Shown piece after piece: positions 1 to 5,781 of a stretch of DNA of 13,568 nucleotides. The DNA comes from an uncultured Prevotellaceae bacterium (GTDB lineage: Bacteria; Bacteroidota; Bacteroidia; Bacteroidales; Bacteroidaceae), in assembly GCA_946644025.1 (NCBI GenBank), contig CAMPCG010000041.1:1-13568 (forward strand), in the 5' to 3' direction. The translations under genes were made by a program, and so were the position numbers. The notes beneath the pieces are model-generated. The model was given only the letters and a program-made list of their open reading frames with translations. It was not told the origin of the DNA and did not search any database. Position 1 is the stretch's first letter. Every line of letters starts with the position of its first letter.

Positions 1-33
1 TAGAATGTTCTACCGCCTCTAAGTCTAACTACT

Positions 34-51
34 CCCCTCCCTTGGGAGGGG
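34..51. repeat. Short GC palindrome (8-bp arms, 2-nt loop)
   Basis: CCCCTCCC at 34-41 and GGGAGGGG at 44-51 form a perfect inverted repeat around TT, immediately before the G-rich tandem repeat. It could be the hairpin of a terminator for a gene ending upstream of the window, but no clear T-tract follows. No coding gene is supported in 1-241. Confidence 0.6.
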
Positions 52-53
52 CT

Positions 54-116
54 GGGGGGAGGGTCTCTTGGGGGGAGGGTCTCTTGGGGGTGGGTCTCTT
101 GGGGGGTGGGTCTCTT
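54..116. repeat. G-rich tandem repeat, four units of 15-16 bp
   Basis: Four head-to-tail units are visible at 54-69, 70-85, 86-100 and 101-116. Each is a run of 5-6 G, then A or T, then GGGTCTCTT. The first two units are identical; the third is one G shorter; the last two have T in place of A. The G runs on the plus strand could form a G-quadruplex, which is inference. The repeat ends about 30 bp before the ssrA promoter. Confidence 0.85.
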
Positions 117-144
117 CGCCAGTGGTTAATTAAGGTTAAAACAT

Positions 145-175
145 TTTGGGCTTCCAAATAATACCACTACCTTTG
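145..175 (+). promoter_or_regulatory. Bacteroidetes-type promoter for ssrA
   Basis: TTTG at 145-148 and TACCTTTG at 168-175 are separated by 19 bp, matching the Bacteroidetes -33/-7 consensus. Transcription would start near 182, leaving about 60 nt of leader before the mature tmRNA 5' end; such leaders are normally removed by RNase P. Confidence 0.75.
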
Positions 176-241
176 CACCACCTTAGCGTAGGTATATTGC
201 AGAATCGTACAATGATTAATCGCTAAATCGTAAACAAATTT

Positions 242-637
242 GGGGTTGACTGGATTTGACGGCGAGACGAGATGGTACGTAAGCACGCGGAGCGGCGACT
301 GTAGGCTCCATAATCACTTCGGTCGAAAAATTAATTGGCAACAACGAGTATGCTCTCGCTGCCTAGTCGAAGTACAGTAGACTACTGGCTTAATTCCACT
401 ACAAGGTAGAGGAACGAGACGTCGCCCCAAGGGTGTGGTTCCGAATCTGAGGACAAGGCGGCGCAGGTAAATCGGAAATAGTCACGGCAGGCCCCGATGC
501 CGCGATGAAGCTTTAGGGGATAAGGTCGCGGTTGGTGGCTTGGGTCTTGCCACGGCACGAAAATTCAGTCCAAGATAAGCGTGTAGAAAGCGTATGGTTT
601 CCTCGTGCGGACGAGGGTTCGACTCCCTCCAGCTCCA
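242..637 (+). ncRNA. ssrA: Transfer-messenger RNA (tmRNA)
   Basis: tmRNA rescues ribosomes stalled on broken mRNAs and adds a degradation tag to the nascent peptide. The 5' end GGGGTTG (242-248) pairs with CAGCTCC (630-636) to form the tRNA-like acceptor stem; A637 is the discriminator base. The T arm is seen as GAGGG, TTCGACT, CCCTC just before the 3' acceptor strand. The tag reading frame runs from GGC at 337 to TAG at 364-366 and encodes GNNEYALAA, preceded in the finished tag by the alanine carried by the tmRNA itself. The ALAA end is the standard ClpXP-type degron. The CCA end is not encoded (the DNA reads ACAG at 637-640), so it must be added after transcription. The length of about 396 nt is normal for a one-piece tmRNA. 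Confidence 0.97.
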
Positions 638-671
638 CAGCAATGCGATTGAAGGTTGAAATTAAACAGGG

Positions 672-705
672 GCCGCTAATCCTCAACAGGTTAGCGGCTT
701 TCTTT
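672..705 (+). terminator. Intrinsic terminator of ssrA
   Basis: GCCGCTAA (672-679) and TTAGCGGC (691-698) form a perfect 8-bp stem with an 11-nt loop, followed by TTTCTTTAT. It lies 35 nt after the tmRNA end and 40 nt before the TonB receptor start codon. Confidence 0.8.
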
Positions 706-745
706 ATAACCACTCGAACAAAACCAAATACCCAACACAGACAAA

Positions 746-2644
746 ATGACTGAAATGAAAAAGACAAACACACTGACCGGCCTGATGGCCCTCTTGCTGG
801 CAGCAGCCCCGTCGGGCCAGCTCCGTGCCGACAACGTAGCCGACTCGCTGGCGCTGGAAAACGTCGTAGTGACTGGAACGCGAAACGCCACCGACGTGCG
901 CCATCTGCCCATGACGGTGACGGTCATCGACCGCGGCACGCTGACGGCCGACCACCAGACGAGCGTGTTGCCTACGGTGATGCGCGAGGTGCCTGGGCTC
1001 TTCGTCACGTCGCGCTCCATGATGGGGTACGGCGTCTCTACGGGAGCCGCCGGAGGCATCAGCCTTCGCGGCATCAGCGGCGGGGCAGGCCAGCTGCTGG
1101 TCCTCATCGACGGACATCCGCAGTATCAGGGCATCTACGGCCACCCCATCGCCGACAGCTACCAGACCCTCATGGCCGAGCGCGTCGAGGTGCTGCGAGG
1201 CCCCGCGTCGATGCTCTACGGTTCTAACGCCATGGGCGGCGTGATGAATATTGTGACCCGCCAGTCGAAGCAGGACGGTGTCAATACAAACGTACAGCTG
1301 GGGGCCGGCAGCTATGGCACCGTGCAGGCTGAGGCCTCCAACCAGGTGCGCTGCGGACGCTTCAGCAGCACCGTCTCGGCACAATACGGACGGTCGGACA
1401 ACCACCGCCCGCGCATGGGCTTCGAGCAGTATGGCGGATACCTGAAGCTGGGCTACGACCTGAGCGACCACTGGAACGCCTACGTCGATGCCAACGTCAC
1501 ACATTTTAATGCCAGCTATCCCGGCAGCACCGACCGGCCTATGTATGGGGCCGACCAGTGGGTGACGCGCGGCGTGGTCTCGGCCGCACTCGAGAACCAC
1601 TACGGAAAGACCAGCGGCGCCCTCTCCGTCTACTCCAACTTCGGACGCCACAAGATTGACGACGGCACTGCCGACCCCGCGCAGCCCACGGCCCGATTCT
1701 TCCGCTCGAAAGACGCGCTGACCGGCGTGTCGTGGTATCAGAGCGTGCAGCTCTTTGAGGGCAACCGCCTGACTGTAGGCGCAGACTACATGCACATCTA
1801 CGGCAACGCCTACTACACGTCGAAGGCTAAGGGCGAAATACTCGACACCCCCAACAAGCAGAGCGGACGCTCCTATCGCAACGAGATAGCGGGCTATGTA
1901 GACCTGCGCCAGGACCTGCTCGACTGGCTCACCGTCGATGCCGGCGTGAGGATTGACCATCACTCCGTCTCGGGCACGGAGTGGGTGCCGCAGGCCGGCA
2001 TCGTCGTACGTCCACTTGAATCGGGCGAGGTCAAAGCCTTGGTCAGCAAGGGATTCCGTAATCCCACCATGCGCGAGATGTACCTCTATCCGCCCTCGAA
2101 CACCGACCTTAAGCCCGAGCGACTGTGGAACTACGAGCTGTCGTGGAAACACCGCTTAGGCAGCTTCAACTATGGCGCGAACATCTATTATATTAAGGGC
2201 GACAACATGATTCAGACCATGCAGGTAGACGGCCGCCCCCGCAACGTAAACACGGGCGAGATAGAGAACTGGGGAGCCGAGCTGGAGGCAGCCTACACCA
2301 TCGACAGCCACTGGGCGCTCAAGGCCAACGGTGCCTACCTGCATACGAAGAACAAGGTCCTGGCAGCTCCAGAGCTGACGGCATACGCAGGGCTTAACTA
2401 TCACTGTGATAAGTGGTTTGCTTCACTTGGGTTACAGTATTTCAACAACCTCTATACCGCCGTCGGTGCCGACGAGAAGAAGGAGAACTTCGCCCTGCTC
2501 GATGCCTCGGTCACCTACGCCGCCACACGCAACGTCAGCCTATGGGCCCGCGGCGAGAACCTCCTGGCACAGAAGTTCGAAATCAACCTGGGCTATCCCA
2601 TGCCCCGCGCCACGTTCATGGGGGGCGTGTCCGTCAACTTCTAA
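746..2644 (+). CDS. TonB-dependent outer-membrane receptor, BtuB/CirA-like
   Basis: A 632-residue outer-membrane beta-barrel receptor that would import a scarce ligand using TonB-ExbBD energy. The N-terminus is a signal peptide (hydrophobic residues about 10-22, cleavage probably near residue 28). A TonB-box-like segment ENVVVTGTR (38-46) precedes the plug domain (about 50-172), which carries the family signatures VLIDGHP, RVEVLRGPASMLYGSNAMGG and NIVTR. The remainder is barrel and ends in Phe, as expected for Bam-dependent insertion. It lacks the N-terminal carboxypeptidase-like domain and the SusD partner of Bacteroidetes glycan receptors and is small, resembling vitamin B12, siderophore or metal receptors. 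The substrate cannot be told. The start could also be ATG at 755 (MKKTNT). Two exported proteins follow at short spacing, so an operon is likely. No clear promoter is visible between the ssrA terminator and this start. Confidence 0.93.
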   Translation: MTEMKKTNTLTGLMALLLAAAPSGQLRADNVADSLALENVVVTGTRNATDVRHLPMTVTVIDRGTLTADHQTSVLPTVMREVPGLFVTSRSMMGYGVSTGAAGGISLRGISGGAGQLLVLIDGHPQYQGIYGHPIADSYQTLMAERVEVLRGPASMLYGSNAMGGVMNIVTRQSKQDGVNTNVQLGAGSYGTVQAEASNQVRCGRFSSTVSAQYGRSDNHRPRMGFEQYGGYLKLGYDLSDHWNAYVDANVTHFNASYPGSTDRPMYGADQWVTRGVVSAALENHYGKTSGALSVYSNFGRHKIDDGTADPAQPTARFFRSKDALTGVSWYQSVQLFEGNRLTVGADYMHIYGNAYYTSKAKGEILDTPNKQSGRSYRNEIAGYVDLRQDLLDWLTVDAGVRIDHHSVSGTEWVPQAGIVVRPLESGEVKALVSKGFRNPTMREMYLYPPSNTDLKPERLWNYELSWKHRLGSFNYGANIYYIKGDNMIQTMQVDGRPRNVNTGEIENWGAELEAAYTIDSHWALKANGAYLHTKNKVLAAPELTAYAGLNYHCDKWFASLGLQYFNNLYTAVGADEKKENFALLDASVTYAATRNVSLWARGENLLAQKFEINLGYPMPRATFMGGVSVNF

Positions 2645-2676
2645 TCTTCAATAATCTTAAATCAAAAAAAGACAGC

Positions 2677-3738
2677 ATGAAAAAGTTCCTGTTTCTGATG
2701 CTTGCCCTCGCGGCAATGACGTCCTGCGGAAATTCGGGTAAAGGCCCGCAGTCAGCGTCATACTCCGCCTCTGAGGCCGGCGTGGCCGACACGCTCCTGA
2801 CCACCGAGGCTGTGGAGAGACAAGTGGACGCCGTCTATGACTACTGGAACAGTCTGCGGGAGCACTTCGACGAGGAGAAACCCTCCGTAGACGAGCGATT
2901 CGGCAGTAAGGAGTGGTGGCGTGTGCGCCAGGAGGTAGCGGCCATAGACCGTGAGTGTGAATGTGGCGGGTTTTTCGACTTCGGCGACGAAGGGCCCCTC
3001 GACCCCTGGACCTACGACTGCTACGAAGGGACCGTCGGCGCAGACAGCGTACAGGTGAAGTTGCTGACAGACAGCACGGCCGAGGTGCGCTTTCTTGTAA
3101 AAGATGCCGTCACCATCAAGGGCCGACCCATGCGCTGGCAGATGAAGCTGGAGGAAGGAGCGTGGCGCGTGGCCAACATCATCTTTGAGAAGGACGACAA
3201 CTTCGACATCCTTCTTAACATGCGTGCATACGCCGCCAAAGGCTCGGACAGTACGGCGTCGCAGGCCGACGGCGTGGACGCCGCCCCCGAAGACGACTGG
3301 ACGGAGGAGGCTGTAGCCAGACAGATACAGAAGTATTTCGAGGACGTCAACAAGACGTTCGCCGAAGGCTCGGGTATGAATCCCTTCGACTTGGACAAGA
3401 AATACTATTCGGCCTATTGGAACGAAGTCTATGAAGCTGTCTGCGAGAAAGAAAGCTACGCCGAGACGGCAGAGAAGCGCTTCTTCATCGACGACAATCA
3501 CTGGACGGCAGGAATGGAGGCACCCGTCGAGGCCAGGAACATCAAGGTGGAGCTGCTGACGGGCACCATGGCCGAAGCCGTCTTCACGTTGGCAGAGAAG
3601 AATCACGGCTTCAGCCAGAAAGCCATACTAACACTCGACTACGAACGGGGCGTATGGCGCATCAGCAACTGGCTCGAGAAGAGCCACGACCCGGCTGCCA
3701 GCATATTGGTCAAGATGGAAAAATACATCGGCCTGTAA
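2677..3738 (+). CDS. Lipoprotein with two tandem NTF2-like (DUF3828-type) domains
   Basis: 353 residues. The start at 2677 is chosen because it begins a lipoprotein signal peptide, MKKFLF, with a lipobox ending in Cys17 (LAAMTSC); the frame is open further upstream, but only as overlap with the TonB receptor gene. The mature protein has two related halves. EAVERQ (44-49) is matched by EAVARQ (211-216); QVKLLTDSTAEVRF (126-139) by KVELLTGTMAEAVF (290-303); GAWRVAN (161-167) by GVWRISN (325-331); and ILLNMRAY (178-185) by ILVKMEKY (343-350). The pattern of hydrophobic strands ending in a WR motif resembles small NTF2-like domains such as DUF3828 of Bacteroidales; this family name is recalled, not searched. 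It lies 32 nt after the TonB receptor, suggesting a periplasmic or surface accessory role. The function is unknown. Ala, Asp and Glu are abundant and no catalytic motif is recognised. Confidence 0.85.
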   Translation: MKKFLFLMLALAAMTSCGNSGKGPQSASYSASEAGVADTLLTTEAVERQVDAVYDYWNSLREHFDEEKPSVDERFGSKEWWRVRQEVAAIDRECECGGFFDFGDEGPLDPWTYDCYEGTVGADSVQVKLLTDSTAEVRFLVKDAVTIKGRPMRWQMKLEEGAWRVANIIFEKDDNFDILLNMRAYAAKGSDSTASQADGVDAAPEDDWTEEAVARQIQKYFEDVNKTFAEGSGMNPFDLDKKYYSAYWNEVYEAVCEKESYAETAEKRFFIDDNHWTAGMEAPVEARNIKVELLTGTMAEAVFTLAEKNHGFSQKAILTLDYERGVWRISNWLEKSHDPAASILVKMEKYIGL

Positions 3739-3764
3739 GTCACTGAGTAACGGAGAAAAGCAAT

Positions 3765-4304
3765 ATGATGAAAACAATCCTAATCAGCATCGCATTATTG
3801 TTGTCGGCCATGTCTTTGACGGCACAGACATCGGCTGAAGCTAAGAGGGACGTTGCCGAGATACGCAAGCTCTATGCAGCGGCCAAGCAGGAGATGGAGG
3901 GCCTCGACCAGTTGGAGCGCGAGGGACAGCCACCCGGGAAGACGGTGTTCAGCAGTAACTATAACGAACCGGGCACCGGGGCGACAAAGGAGGTCATCAC
4001 CTATTACCACCGCGCTACCTACGACGAGGAGACTGACCTGATGTTTCAGCAGCCATTCTTCATCACCCGCAGTTTCAACATCGCGGCCAGAGAGTTCTAC
4101 CAGGAGTTCCTGTACGACAAGGGGGGCAGCCTGAAATTCTTCTTCGAGAAGAGCCCCGACGGCGAGACGCGCTACTACTTCTGCTCAGACGATGTTTATG
4201 ACATCGTCAAAGGCACGGTGACCATCGACAATGTCTTTGCCCGACGGTTAAGCAGTGAGCTGACCGACGCCTTCAACATCGTCAGAAACCGTAATTGGGA
4301 CTGA
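3765..4304 (+). CDS. Hypothetical exported protein
   Basis: A 179-residue protein I do not recognise. Residues 1-20 form a signal peptide with a hydrophobic core (ILISIALLLSAMSLTAQ) and probable cleavage after Ala-Gln; no lipobox Cys is present, so it should be soluble in the periplasm. A charged helix follows (EAKRDVAEIRKLYAAAKQEM), then an aromatic-rich region with alternating strands (VITYYHRATYD, LKFFFEKS, TRYYFCSDD). Two adjacent ATG codons (3765, 3768) are possible; GGAG at 3752-3755 is 9 nt from the first, which is therefore preferred. It starts 26 nt after the duplicated-domain lipoprotein and probably shares its transcript. No terminator is obvious in the 156 nt after it. Confidence 0.8.
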   Translation: MMKTILISIALLLSAMSLTAQTSAEAKRDVAEIRKLYAAAKQEMEGLDQLEREGQPPGKTVFSSNYNEPGTGATKEVITYYHRATYDEETDLMFQQPFFITRSFNIAAREFYQEFLYDKGGSLKFFFEKSPDGETRYYFCSDDVYDIVKGTVTIDNVFARRLSSELTDAFNIVRNRNWD

Positions 4305-4420
4305 AGCAAACGAAGACTGGAACCGGCGTCTGTCCGAAGGGAATGGCCCTCAGTATCTAAAAAATACATAATTTTAAACAATTTTGCAGCCATTAGCACA
4401 CCTAATCCTTAAATAATTCG

Positions 4421-4428
4421 TAAATTTG
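4421..4428 (+). promoter_or_regulatory. Possible -7 promoter element for the Wza-like gene
   Basis: TAAATTTG matches the Bacteroidetes -7 consensus TAxxTTTG and lies 32 nt before the start codon at 4461. No good TTTG is found at the expected -33 distance, so the promoter is only half supported. The 9-mer TTTGCAGCC occurs at this element (4425-4433) and again at 4383-4391. Confidence 0.45.
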
Positions 4429-4460
4429 CAGCCTATTTAAGAAGAAAACAAGTAAGACAC

Positions 4461-5285
4461 ATGAAACGACATGGCTTTTCCAGTCTTTTACTGCTGTTCT
4501 TAGGGGCCTTGCTCCTGGGCAGCTGCAAGACCGTGCAGGACATTCCCTATTTCCAGAACGCCAGCGCATACGACGGGACGGGCAAAGGCTATCTCTACGA
4601 CATGACCATCATGCCGAAAGACGAGCTGGTCATCTTTGTCACGTCCAGCAATCCCGAAAGCGTAGCACAGTTTAATGACCGTGAACCGCGCTCGATTGAT
4701 GAGGCGGACAGCAGGATGGGAGGCGTACAAATACGGGCAAGCCAGAGCGGACAGACACGTCGCTACCTCGTGGAAAACGACGGAACCATTCTTTTCCCCG
4801 TCGTGGGACGCATACACCTCGAGGGACTGACCATCCCGCAGGCCAACGCCGCCATACTGGAGAAGATTTCCCCTTACATCAAGGACAAGTCTGACTGCAT
4901 CGTCAACACCCTCATCGGCAACTACGAGATAAGCGTGCTCGGCGAGGTGAACCGGCCCAACACCTTCACCATCACCCGCAACAAGTGTACCGTGCTCGAA
5001 GCACTGGCCATGGCCGGCGACATGACCGTCTACGGCAAGCGAGACAACGTGAAGATACTGCGCGAAAAACCTAACGGGGAGTACGAGATACACGAGCTTG
5101 ACCTGCGCGATGCCAACATCCTCGACTCGCCCTATTACTACCTCAGGCAGCGCGATGTACTCTACGTAGAGCCTAACCCGGTCATGGCGCAGAACGCCAG
5201 CATAGGACGCACACGCCAGCTCTGGGTGCGAGGCATATCCATCACCGTCGCGCTCGGCACACTCCTCTATCGTGTGCTGGACTAA
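4461..5285 (+). CDS. Polysaccharide export lipoprotein (Wza/GumB/OPX family)
   Basis: 274 residues; an outer-membrane polysaccharide export component. The signal peptide has a lipobox ending in Cys22 (LLLGSC), followed by the family-typical KTVQDIPYF. A polysaccharide-export (Poly_export) domain spans about residues 48-145, including YDMTIMPKDELVIFV and the DGTILFPVVGRIHLEGLT motif. An SLBB-type domain follows from about 155 (ISVLGEVNRPNTFTI) to about 235, ending RDVLYVEPN. A C-terminal hydrophobic segment (about 256-271) fits the membrane-spanning helix of OPX proteins. Most homologues sit beside a Wzc-like chain-length/tyrosine-kinase gene and a glycosyltransferase cluster; here the next feature is a repeat and then tRNA genes on the other strand, so it is an orphan in this window. 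The length is typical of Bacteroidetes members. Confidence 0.92.
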   Translation: MKRHGFSSLLLLFLGALLLGSCKTVQDIPYFQNASAYDGTGKGYLYDMTIMPKDELVIFVTSSNPESVAQFNDREPRSIDEADSRMGGVQIRASQSGQTRRYLVENDGTILFPVVGRIHLEGLTIPQANAAILEKISPYIKDKSDCIVNTLIGNYEISVLGEVNRPNTFTITRNKCTVLEALAMAGDMTVYGKRDNVKILREKPNGEYEIHELDLRDANILDSPYYYLRQRDVLYVEPNPVMAQNASIGRTRQLWVRGISITVALGTLLYRVLD

Positions 5286-5311
5286 CGGCGATACTGGCCT
5301 TGTCAAGACGA

Positions 5312-5380
5312 CCTGCGCTCGGCCTTAAAGGACGCTTGCTCCGTTTCTCTACGCAAGCGTCCTTTAAGGCCGAGCGCAGG
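5312..5380. repeat. Perfect 28-bp inverted repeat with 13-nt loop
   Basis: The arm at 5312-5339 (begins CCTGCGCTCGGCC, ends GACGCTTGC) is the exact reverse complement of 5353-5380. The 13-nt loop contains CCGTTTCTC (5341-5349), which recurs directly after the right arm (5381-5389). No T-tract follows on either strand, so this is not a standard intrinsic terminator, although the RNA hairpin could stabilise the 3' end of the Wza-like mRNA ending at 5285. It looks like a palindromic dispersed element; similar sequence seems familiar from Bacteroidales intergenic regions, but that is memory, not a search. Confidence 0.85.
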
Positions 5381-5454
5381 CCGTTTCTCCGGACAGCAAC
5401 TATTCTGAATAAGGTGGAGAACTTGGTAAGAGCAGGAAGATATTGGGCATACAC

Positions 5455-5487
5455 GAAAAACGGCTTTGTCTTCCCGACAAAGCCGTT
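5455..5487 (-). terminator. Intrinsic terminator of the tRNA operon
   Basis: AACGGCTTTGTC (5459-5470) and GACAAAGCCGTT (5476-5487) form a perfect 12-bp stem with a 5-nt loop. Read on the minus strand the stem ends in a run of T, and it begins 3 nt after the discriminator base of tRNA-Val. Confidence 0.88.
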
Positions 5488-5490
5488 GTG

Positions 5491-5565
5491 TAGGAACATT
5501 GGGACTCGAACCCAAGACCTCTTCAATGTGACTGAAGCGCTCTAAACCAACTGAGCTATGCTCCT
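5491..5565 (-). tRNA. tRNA-Val (anticodon CAC)
   Basis: On the minus strand the acceptor stem AGGAGCA pairs with TGTTCCT. The D arm has GCTC/GAGC. The anticodon stem CTTCA/TGAAG encloses loop GTCACAT with anticodon CAC, reading the Val codon GUG. The T arm is TTGGG, TTCGAGT, CCCAA. The discriminator is A at 5491 and CCA is not encoded. It is the second gene of a two-tRNA transcript. Confidence 0.93.
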
Positions 5566-5579
5566 TTATACCGCAGGTG

Positions 5580-5653
5580 TGAACCCGAAGGGATTCAAAC
5601 CCTTGACCTTCAGAACCGGAATCTGACGCTCTATTCAGCTAAGCTACGGGTCC
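5580..5653 (-). tRNA. tRNA-Arg (anticodon CCG)
   Basis: On the minus strand the acceptor GGACCCG pairs with CGGGTTC. The anticodon stem TCAGA/TCTGA encloses loop TTCCGGT with anticodon CCG, reading the Arg codon CGG. The T arm is AAGGG, TTTGAAT, CCCTT. The discriminator is A at 5580 and CCA is not encoded. It is the first gene of the tRNA operon; tRNA-Val follows after 14 nt. Confidence 0.94.
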
Positions 5654-5673
5654 CTTCTTTTGGATTGCGGGTG

Positions 5674-5705
5674 CAAAAGTACACATTTTTTTCGAACCCC
5701 ACAAA
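5674..5705 (-). promoter_or_regulatory. Promoter of the tRNA-Arg/tRNA-Val operon
   Basis: On the minus strand TTTG (5705-5702) and TACTTTTG (5681-5674) are 20 bp apart, matching the Bacteroidetes -33/-7 consensus. The -7 element ends 20 nt before the tRNA-Arg 5' end. Confidence 0.8.
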
Positions 5706-5725
5706 TTTTTTTGCAGATTTTTTCA

Positions 5726-5752
5726 TTGTATGAGGAATTTTGTGTACCTTTG
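5726..5752 (+). promoter_or_regulatory. Promoter of the duplicated-domain lipoprotein gene
   Basis: TACCTTTG at 5745-5752 is a strong -7 match. The -33 element is weak: only TTG at 5726-5728, with spacing somewhat short. Transcription from about 5758 gives a leader of about 24 nt to ATG 5782 and excludes the upstream in-frame ATG at 5740. It diverges from the tRNA promoter. Confidence 0.6.
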
Positions 5753-5781
5753 CACCACTAAAACATCATTTATCTAATATA

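Noticed and set aside
54..116. Possible CRISPR array
   Set aside because: The 15-16-bp units are directly adjacent, with no unique spacers and no cas genes.
640..745. Cobalamin riboswitch before the BtuB-like receptor
   Set aside because: The spacer is only about 100 nt and is largely filled by the ssrA terminator; no B12-box-like sequence is seen.
704..2152. A long minus-strand open frame opposite the TonB receptor
   Set aside because: It has no recognisable domain, its composition is that of a codon shadow in GC-rich DNA, and the plus strand encodes a clear receptor.
2413..2676. N-terminal extension of the duplicated-domain lipoprotein
   Set aside because: It overlaps the receptor gene, has shadow-like composition and would bury the lipoprotein signal peptide that begins at 2677.
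5281..5400. Palindrome as an ordinary intrinsic terminator of the Wza-like gene
   Set aside because: The arms are far longer than needed and no T-tract follows on either strand; kept as a repeat instead.
5300..5545. Small open frames across the palindrome and tRNA-Val
   Set aside because: They run through a perfect inverted repeat, a terminator and a tRNA gene, and have no plausible protein features.
5740..5781. Earlier ATG (5740) for the lipoprotein before murB
   Set aside because: It overlaps the -7 promoter element and precedes the predicted transcription start.
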